From assembly GCA_030625575.1 (NCBI GenBank), contig DAOUQP010000002.1:1-56184 (forward strand): a stretch of DNA of 56,184 nucleotides. Direction: 5' to 3'. This DNA comes from Eubacteriales bacterium (GTDB lineage: Bacteria; Bacillota; Clostridia; Peptostreptococcales; Acidaminobacteraceae). A program made the translations under genes and the position numbers. The notes beneath the pieces were generated by a model, which was not told where the DNA came from, ran no database searches, and was given only the letters and a program-made list of their open reading frames with translations. Below, piece by piece: positions 46,832-55,560 of the stretch; positions within the stretch are counted from its first letter, which is position 1, and the number at the start of each line of letters is the position of its first letter.

Positions 46832-48229
46832 ATGGATAAATTAAAAGAAGAGTGTGGGGTCTTTGGAATATACGACCAAGATGGTATGAATTTATCGAAC
46901 TTAACTTATTTTGGCCTTGTTGCATTGCAACATCGCGGTCAAGAAAGTGCTGGAATTGCGATTAGAAGTGGTAATGCAATCAATTATCATAAGGGTATGG
47001 GACTTGTTCAAGAGGTTTTTGATGCGCATAAACTTATGGGACTTGATGGTGATATTGCAATCGGTCATGTTAGATATTCAACTACAGGACAAAGTCAGCT
47101 TAGTAATGCTCAGCCTTTAGTAGTTAGATTTAGAGGTGGAAGTATTGCTTTGGCGCATAATGGCAATCTAGTAAATGCGTATGAATTAAGGAATGAACTT
47201 GAGAAAAACGGCACGATTTTTCAGACGTCGATAGATTCTGAAGTTATCGCCAATCTCATCGCTATTGAATATAAAGGGAATATCAAAGAAGCGGTTTTAA
47301 GTGCTGTAAAACAAGTTAAAGGCGCTTATGGTTTGGTGGTCATTTTCAATGATAAGCTTATAGGGGTAAGAGATCCAAATGGTCTAAGACCTTTAGTGCT
47401 TGGAAAAACTAAAACAGGATATGTTTTAGCTTCTGAAACGGCTGCATTGGATGTTGTCGGAGCAGAATTTGTAAGAGATATTCAAAAGGGTGAAATGATT
47501 ACTATCGACGAAAATGGCTGGGAGTCTATCATCTTCGACGACACAAAAAGAAAATCGATCTGTTCATTTGAATATGTTTATTTTGCAAGACCGGATAGCA
47601 ATATGGATGGACAAAACATTTATAAAACAAGATATAAAGCTGGAAAAATATTAGCAAAAGAACATCCTGTTGAAGCGGATATTGTTATAGCGGTTCCTGA
47701 TTCGGGGATTCCAGCTGCTATTGGGTATTCAAATGAATCAGGGATTCCATATGATGTCGGCTTGATAAAAAACAAATATATGGGGAGGACTTTTATTCAA
47801 CCTGATCAAGAAACAAGAGAATTGGCTGTTAAATTAAAATTAAATGTTCTAAAAGATAATATTGACGGTAAAAGATTAATCCTTATCGATGATTCAATTG
47901 TTAGAGGCACAACTTCAAGAAGAATTATCAACATGCTTAGAGAAGCAGGGGCAAAAGAAGTGCATGTAAGAATCAGTTCACCACCTGTTTCACATTCTTG
48001 TTACTTTGGAATAGATACTCCTTCTAAAAAGCAATTGGTAGGAGCGGTTAAGTCTGTTGAAGAAATTTGTGAATTGATTGGCGCTGATAGTCTAGGTTAT
48101 TTGAGTTATGATGGTCTTGTTGAATCGATAGGTAAAGGAAAAGACAAGATATGTACAGCGTGTTTTAATGGGGATTATCCAATGCCGGTACCGATGAGCG
48201 GCAAAAAATACGTCTTTGAAAAGATGTAA
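46832..48229 (+). CDS. purF: Amidophosphoribosyltransferase PurF
   Basis: A 465-residue enzyme for the first committed step, PRPP plus glutamine to phosphoribosylamine. The N-terminal glutaminase would begin at C8 (KEECGVFGIYD) after removal of a short propeptide, as in Bacillus-type PurF; the PRPP loop is LIDDSIVRGTTSRR. A Cys-containing C-terminal stretch (ICTACFNGDYP) fits the iron-sulfur type. ATG 46832 follows TGGAGG; TTG 46820 is less likely. Confidence 0.96.
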   Translation: MDKLKEECGVFGIYDQDGMNLSNLTYFGLVALQHRGQESAGIAIRSGNAINYHKGMGLVQEVFDAHKLMGLDGDIAIGHVRYSTTGQSQLSNAQPLVVRFRGGSIALAHNGNLVNAYELRNELEKNGTIFQTSIDSEVIANLIAIEYKGNIKEAVLSAVKQVKGAYGLVVIFNDKLIGVRDPNGLRPLVLGKTKTGYVLASETAALDVVGAEFVRDIQKGEMITIDENGWESIIFDDTKRKSICSFEYVYFARPDSNMDGQNIYKTRYKAGKILAKEHPVEADIVIAVPDSGIPAAIGYSNESGIPYDVGLIKNKYMGRTFIQPDQETRELAVKLKLNVLKDNIDGKRLILIDDSIVRGTTSRRIINMLREAGAKEVHVRISSPPVSHSCYFGIDTPSKKQLVGAVKSVEEICELIGADSLGYLSYDGLVESIGKGKDKICTACFNGDYPMPVPMSGKKYVFEKM

Positions 48230-48242
48230 TTGAGGTGGAGCA

Positions 48243-49265
48243 ATGAGTAAGATTACTTATAAAGATGCAGGAGTAAATATTGAAAAAGGCTATGAAACTG
48301 TAAAAAAAATTAAAGCGAGTGTTGAAAAGACCTTTGATAAAAACGTATTGACAGGACTTGGTTCATTTGCTGGATTATATAAGCTTGATAAAGTAGAAAA
48401 CCCTGTATTGGTTACAGGAACAGATGGAGTCGGTACAAAACTTTTATTGGCTCAGATGATGGATAAGCATAAGACAGTAGGACAAGACCTTGTCGCAATG
48501 TGTGTCAATGATATCCTATGTCATGGAGCCAAACCTCTATTATTTCTTGACTATATAGCATCTGGAAGAGTGGAACCAGATAAGATGGCAGGAATAGTTG
48601 AAGGAATTGCCAAGGCATGTCAAACTGCACACCTTTCACTTGTTGGTGGAGAGACTGCAGAGATGCCTGGAATGTACGGTAATGGAGAGTATGATTTAGC
48701 GGGATTTGTAGTAGGAATAGTTGATCAAAATAAAATCATCAACGGGAAAGCTATAAAACCTGGAGACAAGGTAATAGGACTCGCATCAAGTGGACCTCAC
48801 AGCAATGGCTATTCACTTCTAAGAAAAGTATTTTTTGATGCTAATAATTATAAACCGGATGATTATATAGAGGAACTTGACGATACTATAGGAAATGTTT
48901 TATTGAAGCCGACAATCATATATACTGATGTAATCATGAAGCTGATGGAGAATGTCACTATTAAAGGTATTGCAAACATCACTGGTGGAGGTTTTATCGA
49001 GAATATTCCAAGAACATTACCTGATGGAGTATCTGCTAAAATCTACAGCGGTTCATGGGAAATCCAACCTATTTTCAAGTTGACTCAAAAACTATCCAAT
49101 CTTTCTGATGAAGAGATGTTCAACACTTTAAATATGGGAATCGGTATGGTACTGGTTGTTGATGAGGGTGATGTCTCTAGTATAATAAAACTTTCTGATG
49201 AGTTGGGGCAGAAAGCAAACATGATCGGTGAAATTGTTTTAGGTGATGAAGGCGTGATTCTATGA
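48243..49265 (+). CDS. purM: Phosphoribosylformylglycinamidine cyclo-ligase (AIR synthetase) PurM
   Basis: A 340-residue ATP-dependent enzyme converting FGAM to AIR. It starts with ITYKDAGVNIEKGYE and contains VTGTDGVGTKLLLA, VAMCVNDILCHGA, LVGGETAEMPGMY and SSGPHSNGYSLLRK. It ends in an ATGA overlap with purN. Confidence 0.97.
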   Translation: MSKITYKDAGVNIEKGYETVKKIKASVEKTFDKNVLTGLGSFAGLYKLDKVENPVLVTGTDGVGTKLLLAQMMDKHKTVGQDLVAMCVNDILCHGAKPLLFLDYIASGRVEPDKMAGIVEGIAKACQTAHLSLVGGETAEMPGMYGNGEYDLAGFVVGIVDQNKIINGKAIKPGDKVIGLASSGPHSNGYSLLRKVFFDANNYKPDDYIEELDDTIGNVLLKPTIIYTDVIMKLMENVTIKGIANITGGGFIENIPRTLPDGVSAKIYSGSWEIQPIFKLTQKLSNLSDEEMFNTLNMGIGMVLVVDEGDVSSIIKLSDELGQKANMIGEIVLGDEGVIL

Positions 49266-49849
49266 AGAAAATAGCTGTATTTGCATCAGGGGGCGGTACG
49301 AATTTTCAAGCCCTTATTGATGGGGTGCACAAAAAAGAATTGGGCTTTATTGAAATTCTTTTTATCGATAGAGAATCTGCTTATGCAAAAGAGAGAGCAA
49401 TACAAAATAGTATTCCTTGGGTTTATATTGGAAAGAAAAAATTTTCTGATAATGAATCAAAAGCTGAATATATTTTGCAAAATCTTTTAGATCATGATAT
49501 TGATTTGATAATTTTAGCTGGTTTTTTAGGATTTATCGATGAAAAAATAATAAGGCAATATGATAAAAAAATTATTAATATTCATCCCTCACTGATTCCA
49601 AAGTATAGTGGAAAAGGTTTTTATGGACAGAAAGTTCATGAAGCTGTACTAAAAAATAAAGATAAAGAAACTGGAGTTACAATACATTTTGTAGACGAAG
49701 GTATTGATACAGGAGATATAATAATTCAGGAAAAAGTTTCAGTACTTAGTGATGATACAATGGATTCACTTTCAAGCAGAGTGCTGAAAATCGAGCATAA
49801 ATTATTGATAAGTACTGTGAAAAAATTACTTAGGAGTGATGTTTCGTGA
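49262..49849 (+). CDS. purN: Phosphoribosylglycinamide formyltransferase PurN
   Basis: A 195-residue transferase using 10-formyl-THF to formylate GAR. Motifs: VFASGGGTNFQALI at the phosphate site, the catalytic Asn/His in INIHPSLIP, and the Asp in HFVDEGIDTGDII. Starts inside the purM stop (ATGA) and ends in a GTGA overlap with purH. Confidence 0.95.
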   Translation: MKKIAVFASGGGTNFQALIDGVHKKELGFIEILFIDRESAYAKERAIQNSIPWVYIGKKKFSDNESKAEYILQNLLDHDIDLIILAGFLGFIDEKIIRQYDKKIINIHPSLIPKYSGKGFYGQKVHEAVLKNKDKETGVTIHFVDEGIDTGDIIIQEKVSVLSDDTMDSLSSRVLKIEHKLLISTVKKLLRSDVS

Positions 49850-51351
49850 GAGCGTTGATAAGTGTATCTGATAAAAGCGGTATTGTTGAATTTGCCAAGC
49901 AACTAGAAGAATTAGGAGTTGAAATATATTCAACTGGCGGAACTTTTAAAGCGATTGAATCTGCAGGTGTTAAAGTTAATAAGGTATCGGATTTAACAAA
50001 ATTTGAGGAAATTATGGATGGGAGAGTAAAAACTCTTCATCCTAAAATTCACGGTGGGATTTTAGCGGATAGAGATAAAGAAAGTCATCTTTTAGATATG
50101 AAAAACAATGATATCAAACCGATAGATTTAGTTGTTGTCAATCTATATCCTTTTAAAGAAGTGATTAAAAAAGATATTACTTTAGATGAAGCTATTGAGA
50201 ATATAGATATAGGTGGACCGACTATGCTTCGTTCTGCAGCAAAGAATTATAAGCATGTCACTGTTATTGTTGAACCAGAAGATTATGATAAAGTCATTGC
50301 TGAAATCAAAGAAGACGGCAATACTGCTCTTGATACAAGGAGAAAACTTTCTATAAAGACATTTGAACATACAGCCAATTATGATTCTGTCATTTCAAAT
50401 TACTTTAGAAATCAGATCGATGAAGATTTTGAACAAAAATACTTCAATATATCATTTGAAAATGGAAGCAAGCTTCGATATGGAGAAAATCCTCATCAAA
50501 GAGGATATTATTATGGTGATGTCAACCCTCTTGGTGCAAAACAGCTTTGGGGTAAAGAATTATCATATAATAATTTAAATGATGCAACAGGAGCTATTGA
50601 ACTTTTAATGGAGTTTGATAAACCTACTGCTGTAAATGTAAAGCATACAAATCCTTGTGGAGTTGCTTCTGCAGAAAATGTTTATGAAGCATACATCAAG
50701 GCATATGAGTGCGATCCTGTTTCAATCTTTGGCGGAATTGTTGCGGTGAATAAAATAGTGGAGAAAAATCTAGCTGAAAAGCTTTCTGAAATATTTTTAG
50801 AGATAATTATTGCACCTGATTTTACTGATGAAGCTATTGCAATTCTAACTAAGAAGAAAAATGTAAGAATTCTTCAGTTGGATACAAAAGAAATTGTTGA
50901 AAAAACTCAAATAAAATCTGTAATAGGTGGAATCTTGGTTCAAGATAAAGATAATGAGTTATTTGAAAAATTTGATGTGGTAACAGAAGCCAAGCCGAGT
51001 GAAGAAATGATAGATGATCTTAATTTCGCTTTTAAAGTAGTTAAACATCAAAAATCAAATGCGGTTTGTTTTATAAAAGAAGAGCAAAGCATCGGACTTG
51101 GAACGGGTCAGGTCAGCAGAGTTTTTTCAACTGATAATGCGGTAAACTTTTCTAAGTTTGATATAAAAGGTTCAGTTTTGGCATCTGACGCTTTCTTTCC
51201 ATTCAGAGATTCCATTGATTTAGCGGCAAAAGCGGGAGTAAAGGCAATTATTCAACCAGGTGGATCTATTAGAGATCAAGAAATTATCGATGCATGTAAT
51301 GAATATGGCATAGCTATGATTTTTACTGGCATGAGACACTTTAAACACTAA
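49846..51351 (+). CDS. purH: Bifunctional AICAR transformylase/IMP cyclohydrolase PurH
   Basis: A 501-residue enzyme for the last two steps to IMP. The N-terminal cyclohydrolase begins RALISVSDKSGIVEFAKQL and includes TGGTFKAIE and VKTLHPKIHGGIL; the C-terminal transformylase has LRYGENPHQRG, VKHTNPCGVA and the closing QPGGSIRDQEII...FTGMRHFKH. Start codon GTG 49846 follows TAGGAG. Confidence 0.97.
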   Translation: MRALISVSDKSGIVEFAKQLEELGVEIYSTGGTFKAIESAGVKVNKVSDLTKFEEIMDGRVKTLHPKIHGGILADRDKESHLLDMKNNDIKPIDLVVVNLYPFKEVIKKDITLDEAIENIDIGGPTMLRSAAKNYKHVTVIVEPEDYDKVIAEIKEDGNTALDTRRKLSIKTFEHTANYDSVISNYFRNQIDEDFEQKYFNISFENGSKLRYGENPHQRGYYYGDVNPLGAKQLWGKELSYNNLNDATGAIELLMEFDKPTAVNVKHTNPCGVASAENVYEAYIKAYECDPVSIFGGIVAVNKIVEKNLAEKLSEIFLEIIIAPDFTDEAIAILTKKKNVRILQLDTKEIVEKTQIKSVIGGILVQDKDNELFEKFDVVTEAKPSEEMIDDLNFAFKVVKHQKSNAVCFIKEEQSIGLGTGQVSRVFSTDNAVNFSKFDIKGSVLASDAFFPFRDSIDLAAKAGVKAIIQPGGSIRDQEIIDACNEYGIAMIFTGMRHFKH

Positions 51352-51362
51352 GGAGGCTTAAT

Positions 51363-52613
51363 ATGAATATCTTAGTTCTAGGTAGCGGTGGAAGAGAACA
51401 CACTATTGTATGGAAGTTGTCACTTAGCGATAGCGTAACTTCTATACACGTTATTCCAGGAAATCCTGGTATGGCGGATATAGCTACAACTGCAAATATA
51501 AATTTAAGTGATCAAGATGAAATACTTGATTATGCTGTTGATAATGGTATAGATTTGGTTGTAGTAGGTCCAGAGCAGCCTTTAGTTGATGGAATAGCTG
51601 ATAGATTTAGAGAAAAAGGTATCAAGGTATTCGGTCCTGGTAAAATTGGAGCTCAATTGGAAGGAAGTAAAATCTTTTCTAAAGAATTTATGGTTAGACA
51701 CGGAATTTTAACATCGAAGTTTGATGTTTTTACAAATAAAGAAGAAGCTGTCAAAGGAATAGAGAAGTATTCATATCCACTAGTAATCAAAGTTGATGGA
51801 CTCGCTGCTGGAAAGGGAGTTTTAATTCCTAAAACAAAAGAAGAAGCTATCAAGGATTTATCTTGTATCTTTGATGAAAGAAAATTTGGAGATGCTGGAG
51901 ATAGAGTATTAGTAGAAGAATTCATAAGTGGCTTTGAAGCTTCGATACTATGTTTGGTAGACAATAACAACATTGTACCTTTAGAGAGTGCAAGAGATTA
52001 TAAAAAAGCATACGATGAAGATAAAGGTCTTAATACAGGTGGTATGGGAGCTATATCTCCTAATGATAAGCTTACAGATGAAATGATAGCTTTAGTTGAA
52101 AAAGATGTTCTGAAGAAGACCTTGAATGGATTGAAAAAGGATAATATCGATTTCAACGGGGTATTGTTTATCGGTCTTATAATAAATGAAGATGATGAGC
52201 CTTATATTCTTGAATACAATGTTCGCTTTGGAGATCCTGAAACTCAATCTGTTATTCCAAAGATGAAAAATGATTTAGCTGATGTCTTTATGAAAACAGT
52301 TGATAATGAACTTGATCGACTCAAGCTTGAGTGGGATGAAAGAATTGCTGTAACTACAATACTTGCATCTGGTGGTTATCCTGAAAGTTATGAAAAGGGA
52401 AAGGAAATAACATTTGGAAATATAGATGATGATGTTATGATATTTCACGCAGGAACAAAACTTGAAGATGGTAAACTAGTGACCGATGGCGGAAGGGTCT
52501 TGGGAGTCACAACTTTAGCTGAGGATAAGTACAAAGCTAGAGAGAAAATATATAAAAACATCGATAAAATACACTTTGACGAAAAGATGTATAGAACAGA
52601 TATTGGATTATAG
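51363..52613 (+). CDS. purD: Phosphoribosylamine-glycine ligase PurD
   Basis: A 416-residue ATP-grasp enzyme making GAR. It begins NILVLGSGGREHTIVWKLS and contains VVGPEQPLVDGIAD, the ATP-grasp segment YPLVIKVDGLAAGKGV, and EYNVRFGDPETQ. It closes the operon; purK, purB and purA are not present here. Confidence 0.97.
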   Translation: MNILVLGSGGREHTIVWKLSLSDSVTSIHVIPGNPGMADIATTANINLSDQDEILDYAVDNGIDLVVVGPEQPLVDGIADRFREKGIKVFGPGKIGAQLEGSKIFSKEFMVRHGILTSKFDVFTNKEEAVKGIEKYSYPLVIKVDGLAAGKGVLIPKTKEEAIKDLSCIFDERKFGDAGDRVLVEEFISGFEASILCLVDNNNIVPLESARDYKKAYDEDKGLNTGGMGAISPNDKLTDEMIALVEKDVLKKTLNGLKKDNIDFNGVLFIGLIINEDDEPYILEYNVRFGDPETQSVIPKMKNDLADVFMKTVDNELDRLKLEWDERIAVTTILASGGYPESYEKGKEITFGNIDDDVMIFHAGTKLEDGKLVTDGGRVLGVTTLAEDKYKAREKIYKNIDKIHFDEKMYRTDIGL

Positions 52614-52614
52614 A

Positions 52615-52663
52615 AAAAACAAGGAAGTTCATTGATAAACTTTGGTGAACTTCCTTGTTTTTT
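52615..52663 (+). terminator. Terminator of the purine operon
   Basis: A 17-bp perfect stem: 52615-52631 with 52646-52662, ending in six T residues. It is the strongest terminator in the window. Confidence 0.95.
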
Positions 52664-52798
52664 GTGTAGATTGAAATATGATAAGTAAAATAAGGAAATT
52701 AATGTAGCATATATTCGGAATTATGTGGTAGAATAAATATTATTTTCATCGTAACACTAAAATATTAAAGTAATGGTATTTGATGAAATATGGTTTGT

Positions 52799-52820
52799 TA
52801 TATTATGCCAGCATAATATA
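52799..52820. promoter_or_regulatory. Perfect inverted repeat upstream of the FadR-type gene, possible operator
   Basis: TATATTATGC and GCATAATATA flank CA. It occupies the -35 region of the promoter at 52831-52839, a likely site for a dimeric regulator. The rest of the 310-base gap (52614-52923) holds the purD terminator, this repeat, the promoter and an AT-rich leader with a TTATCA/TGATAA hairpin; no gene was found. Confidence 0.45.
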
Positions 52821-52830
52821 TTAAAATAAA

Positions 52831-52839
52831 TGATATAAT
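52831..52839 (+). promoter_or_regulatory. Extended -10 promoter of the FadR-type regulator
   Basis: TGATATAAT has TATAAT (52834-52839) with an upstream TG. No -35 box is apparent; the inverted repeat lies there instead. The leader is about 80 bases. Confidence 0.5.
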
Positions 52840-52923
52840 ATTAGTAGAAGCACATATTGTGAATTAGTTATCAAACATTAGTGATAATTACTAACATTTA
52901 CAAATATATAGTGGAGGTTTTTA

Positions 52924-53619
52924 ATGTTTAGTCCTATTAAATCCGAAAAAATTTATCAGCAGATAAATAAACAAATTCAAGATTTGATATTATCTGGTGA
53001 ATTAAAAAATGGAGATAAGTTGCCAGGAGAAAGGCAATTAGCGGAAACTTTTAATGTATCGCGAACATCAATAAGAGAATCTATAAGATCTCTTGAGATT
53101 ATGGGGTTGATTGAAAGTCGTCCTGGTGAAGGAAACTTTATCAAAGATTCAGATTCAACTATAATGTTAGAACCGTTATCAATAATGTTCAAACTTAATA
53201 ATGGTACATTTAATGACATTTTAGAAATACGAATTATACTGGAAGTAGAGGCGGCGGGATTAGCGGCGCAAAGGATTTCTAGCGAAGATTTAGAAAAATT
53301 AAAATCTTTAATAAAAGAGCTTGAGTACAGTAAAAATGAGGAACACAGTGTTGAAATTGATAAAGAGATACACTATTTAATTGCTCATGCTACAGGGAAT
53401 TTTTTAATTATTACTGTCCTGGATGCAATATCATCCTTGATGACAAATTTCATAACTGATGCGAGAAAAATTATTGTTAAGAATATCAATGAGCAAGGAA
53501 GACTTCTAAAAATTCATAAGGATGTTGTAGAAGCAATTTGTAATAAAGATGTGAAGGAAACTAAAAATGCAATGCAAAGACATTTTGATTCTGTTATCGA
53601 GAGTATTGAAAATGTGTAA
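52924..53619 (+). CDS. lldR: GntR/FadR family regulator, LldR/LctA-like
   Basis: A 231-residue regulator. The N-terminal winged helix has GDKLPGERQLAETFNVSRTS and IRESIRSLEIMGLIESRPGEG; the C-terminal FCD domain (about 90-225) has metal/effector-binding residues (EIRIILEVEAAGLAA, DKEIHYLIAHATGN, HKDVVEAI, MQRHFDSV). FadR-type regulators next to lactate-oxidation genes respond to lactate. The downstream etfB-etfA-dehydrogenase genes give the order regulator-EtfB-EtfA-LDH seen in the Acetobacterium lct operon. Confidence 0.88.
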   Translation: MFSPIKSEKIYQQINKQIQDLILSGELKNGDKLPGERQLAETFNVSRTSIRESIRSLEIMGLIESRPGEGNFIKDSDSTIMLEPLSIMFKLNNGTFNDILEIRIILEVEAAGLAAQRISSEDLEKLKSLIKELEYSKNEEHSVEIDKEIHYLIAHATGNFLIITVLDAISSLMTNFITDARKIIVKNINEQGRLLKIHKDVVEAICNKDVKETKNAMQRHFDSVIESIENV

Positions 53620-53652
53620 AGACCTTTTTATAGGGTCTTTTTTTATTTTCAG
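53618..53652 (+). terminator. Terminator after the FadR-type gene
   Basis: AAAGACC (53618-53624) pairs with GGTCTTT (53634-53640), then TTTTTATTTT. It separates the regulator gene from the etf operon. Confidence 0.85.
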
Positions 53653-53659
53653 CATAAGT

Positions 53660-53677
53660 TTGTTAAAAAATAAACAT
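53660..53677 (+). promoter_or_regulatory. Candidate Rex operator upstream of etfB
   Basis: TTGTTAAAAAATAAACAT matches TTGTTAA-N4-TTAACAA at 12 of 14 fixed positions. It includes a possible -35 (TTGTTA 53660-53665), 16 bases before a weak -10 TTTAAT (53682-53687). Confidence 0.45.
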
Positions 53678-53718
53678 ATATTTTAATATTCAGAAAATTG
53701 TGATAGTTTTTAATTAAC

Positions 53719-53727
53719 GGTACGACC
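53719..53727. promoter_or_regulatory. Candidate FadR/LldR-type operator in the etf leader
   Basis: GGTACGACC has the GGT-N3-ACC half-sites common to FadR-subfamily regulators and lies 28 bases before the etfB start, downstream of the likely transcription start. A second ACCA lies at 53733-53736. Confidence 0.45.
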
Positions 53728-53754
53728 AGCAGACCAATTATAAGGAGGAAGTTT

Positions 53755-54552
53755 ATGAATATAGTTATTCCAATTAAACAAGTTCCTGAAACAAGTAATG
53801 TAAAAATGGATCCAGAAACAGGAACAATGATTAGAGATGGTGTTGAAAGTATCATAAATCCACTAGATTTATATGCTATTGAAACAGGTATTCAACTTAA
53901 AGAGCAATATGGGGGGAAGGTAACAGTTATTAGCATGGGACCACCTAGTGCTGCTAAAGCGTTAAAAGAAGCAATAGCTATGGGTTGTGATGATGGTATA
54001 TTAGTTTCTGATAGAAAATTTGCTGGAGCTGATACTTGGTCGACTGCCTATGTATTAGTAAAAACAATTGAGAAAATTCAAGATGTAGATCTTGTTATTG
54101 CAGGAGAAAGAGCAACTGATGGTGATACAGGTCAAGTGGGACCAAATATTGCTTCAGCCATGGATTTACCATTAGCTACATATGTCAGTAAAATTGATGA
54201 AATCAAAGATAATGAAATAATTGTAGAAAGATTAGTTGAAGAGGGTTATGAAAAGCTTCAGATTCAATTGCCTGCACTGTTGACTGTAGTTAAGGAAATT
54301 AGTTATCCAAGGCTTCCTACTTTAAGAGGGAAACAGCGAGCAAGAAAAATGGAATTGCCTGTTTATAGTGTTCAAGATTTAGATGTTGAAGAATCAAAAT
54401 TAGGATTAAAAGGCTCGCCAACACGTGTTGTTAAAATTGAAACACCAAAAGTTACAAGAGGTGGAAAAATAATAAAAGTAAGTGATGATGAAAGTCTCAA
54501 CAATGCTGTCGATGAATTAATAAATTTCTTAAAAGTAAAAGAAGTTATATAG
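53755..54552 (+). CDS. etfB: Electron transfer flavoprotein beta subunit (bifurcating type)
   Basis: A 265-residue EtfB. It begins NIVIPIKQVPETSNVKMDPE; the segment GERATDGDTGQVGPNIA is the D-G-D-T-x-Q-V-G-P loop seen in electron-bifurcating ETFs that bind FAD and contact NAD(H). With EtfA and the adjacent flavoprotein dehydrogenase it probably couples lactate (or another 2-hydroxyacid) oxidation to NAD+ with help from reduced ferredoxin, by analogy to LctBCD. AAGGAGG precedes ATG 53755. Confidence 0.93.
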   Translation: MNIVIPIKQVPETSNVKMDPETGTMIRDGVESIINPLDLYAIETGIQLKEQYGGKVTVISMGPPSAAKALKEAIAMGCDDGILVSDRKFAGADTWSTAYVLVKTIEKIQDVDLVIAGERATDGDTGQVGPNIASAMDLPLATYVSKIDEIKDNEIIVERLVEEGYEKLQIQLPALLTVVKEISYPRLPTLRGKQRARKMELPVYSVQDLDVEESKLGLKGSPTRVVKIETPKVTRGGKIIKVSDDESLNNAVDELINFLKVKEVI

Positions 54553-54561
54553 GAGGTTCTT

Positions 54562-55560
54562 ATGGATTATAAAGGAGTATGGACGATTGCCGAAGTAAAT
54601 AATGGACAATTAAAGTCAGTGTCTTTTGAACTATTGTCAAGAGGTCGAAAACTAGCTGATGAAATCAACGAAGAATTGGTTTCGGTTTTGATTGGTGGGA
54701 AAGTTGATGACAATACATTACAAGAATTAATTCATAGAGGAGCAGATCGTGTTCTCTTCGTTGAAGATGAAAATTTAGATGGATTTGTTGTAGAAACATA
54801 TAGTAATGTACTATCAGATTTGATTGCTGAAAAAAAACCTGAAATTATTTTAGCAGCAGCGACGGTAAATGGAAGAACTTTAATGCCACATGTAGCGATG
54901 AAAATTCATGCTGGTTTAACTGCCGATTGTACGGAACTTTCTATTGAACCAGAGACAAATAACTTATTGCAAACAAGACCTGCTATAGGTGGTAATATCT
55001 TGGCGACAATTAAATCGCCGGATAACAGACCTCAGATGGCAACTGTTAGACCGAAGTCTTCAAGACCTTTAGATATTGATGAATCGAGAGAAGGAATCAT
55101 TGAAAGAGTTGTCTTTAAAACTGAATTGATCGATACAAGAGTTAAACGATTAGGAGTAATTATAAATGAAGAAGAAGACATCAATATTCAGGAATCTGAT
55201 ATTGTTGTTTCTGGTGGTAAAGGAATGAAGAAAGTTGATAACTTTAAGATGATATCAGAGCTTGCACATCGTTTAGGTGGTGTTGTAGGTGCTTCTAGAG
55301 ATGCGGTAGATAGAGGCTGGGCAAAATATCCTCAACAAGTTGGTTTAAGCGGGAAAACAGTTACTCCAAACTTTTATTTTGCATTTGGTATTTCAGGAGC
55401 GATTCAACATCTGGCAGGAATGAAAACAGCTGAGACAATCATTTCGGTTAATTCAGATGAAGATGCAACAATATTTCAAGTCTCTGATTTTGGTATCGTT
55501 GGTGATTTATTTGAGGTATTACCTTTACTTAATGAAAAGTTAGCAAAGGAGGGTAAATAG
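54562..55560 (+). CDS. etfA: Electron transfer flavoprotein alpha subunit
   Basis: A 332-residue EtfA. The C-terminal FAD domain is clear: VSGGKGMKKVDNFKMISELA, GGVVGASRDAVDRGWAKYPQQVG and FGISGAIQHLAGMK. The N-terminus starts directly with the ETF alpha fold (VWTIAEVNNGQL) and carries no Cys-rich ferredoxin domain; the protein is shorter than those LctC-type EtfA subunits that do. AGGAGG precedes the ATG nine bases after etfB, and the dehydrogenase follows with no gap. Confidence 0.94.
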   Translation: MDYKGVWTIAEVNNGQLKSVSFELLSRGRKLADEINEELVSVLIGGKVDDNTLQELIHRGADRVLFVEDENLDGFVVETYSNVLSDLIAEKKPEIILAAATVNGRTLMPHVAMKIHAGLTADCTELSIEPETNNLLQTRPAIGGNILATIKSPDNRPQMATVRPKSSRPLDIDESREGIIERVVFKTELIDTRVKRLGVIINEEEDINIQESDIVVSGGKGMKKVDNFKMISELAHRLGGVVGASRDAVDRGWAKYPQQVGLSGKTVTPNFYFAFGISGAIQHLAGMKTAETIISVNSDEDATIFQVSDFGIVGDLFEVLPLLNEKLAKEGK

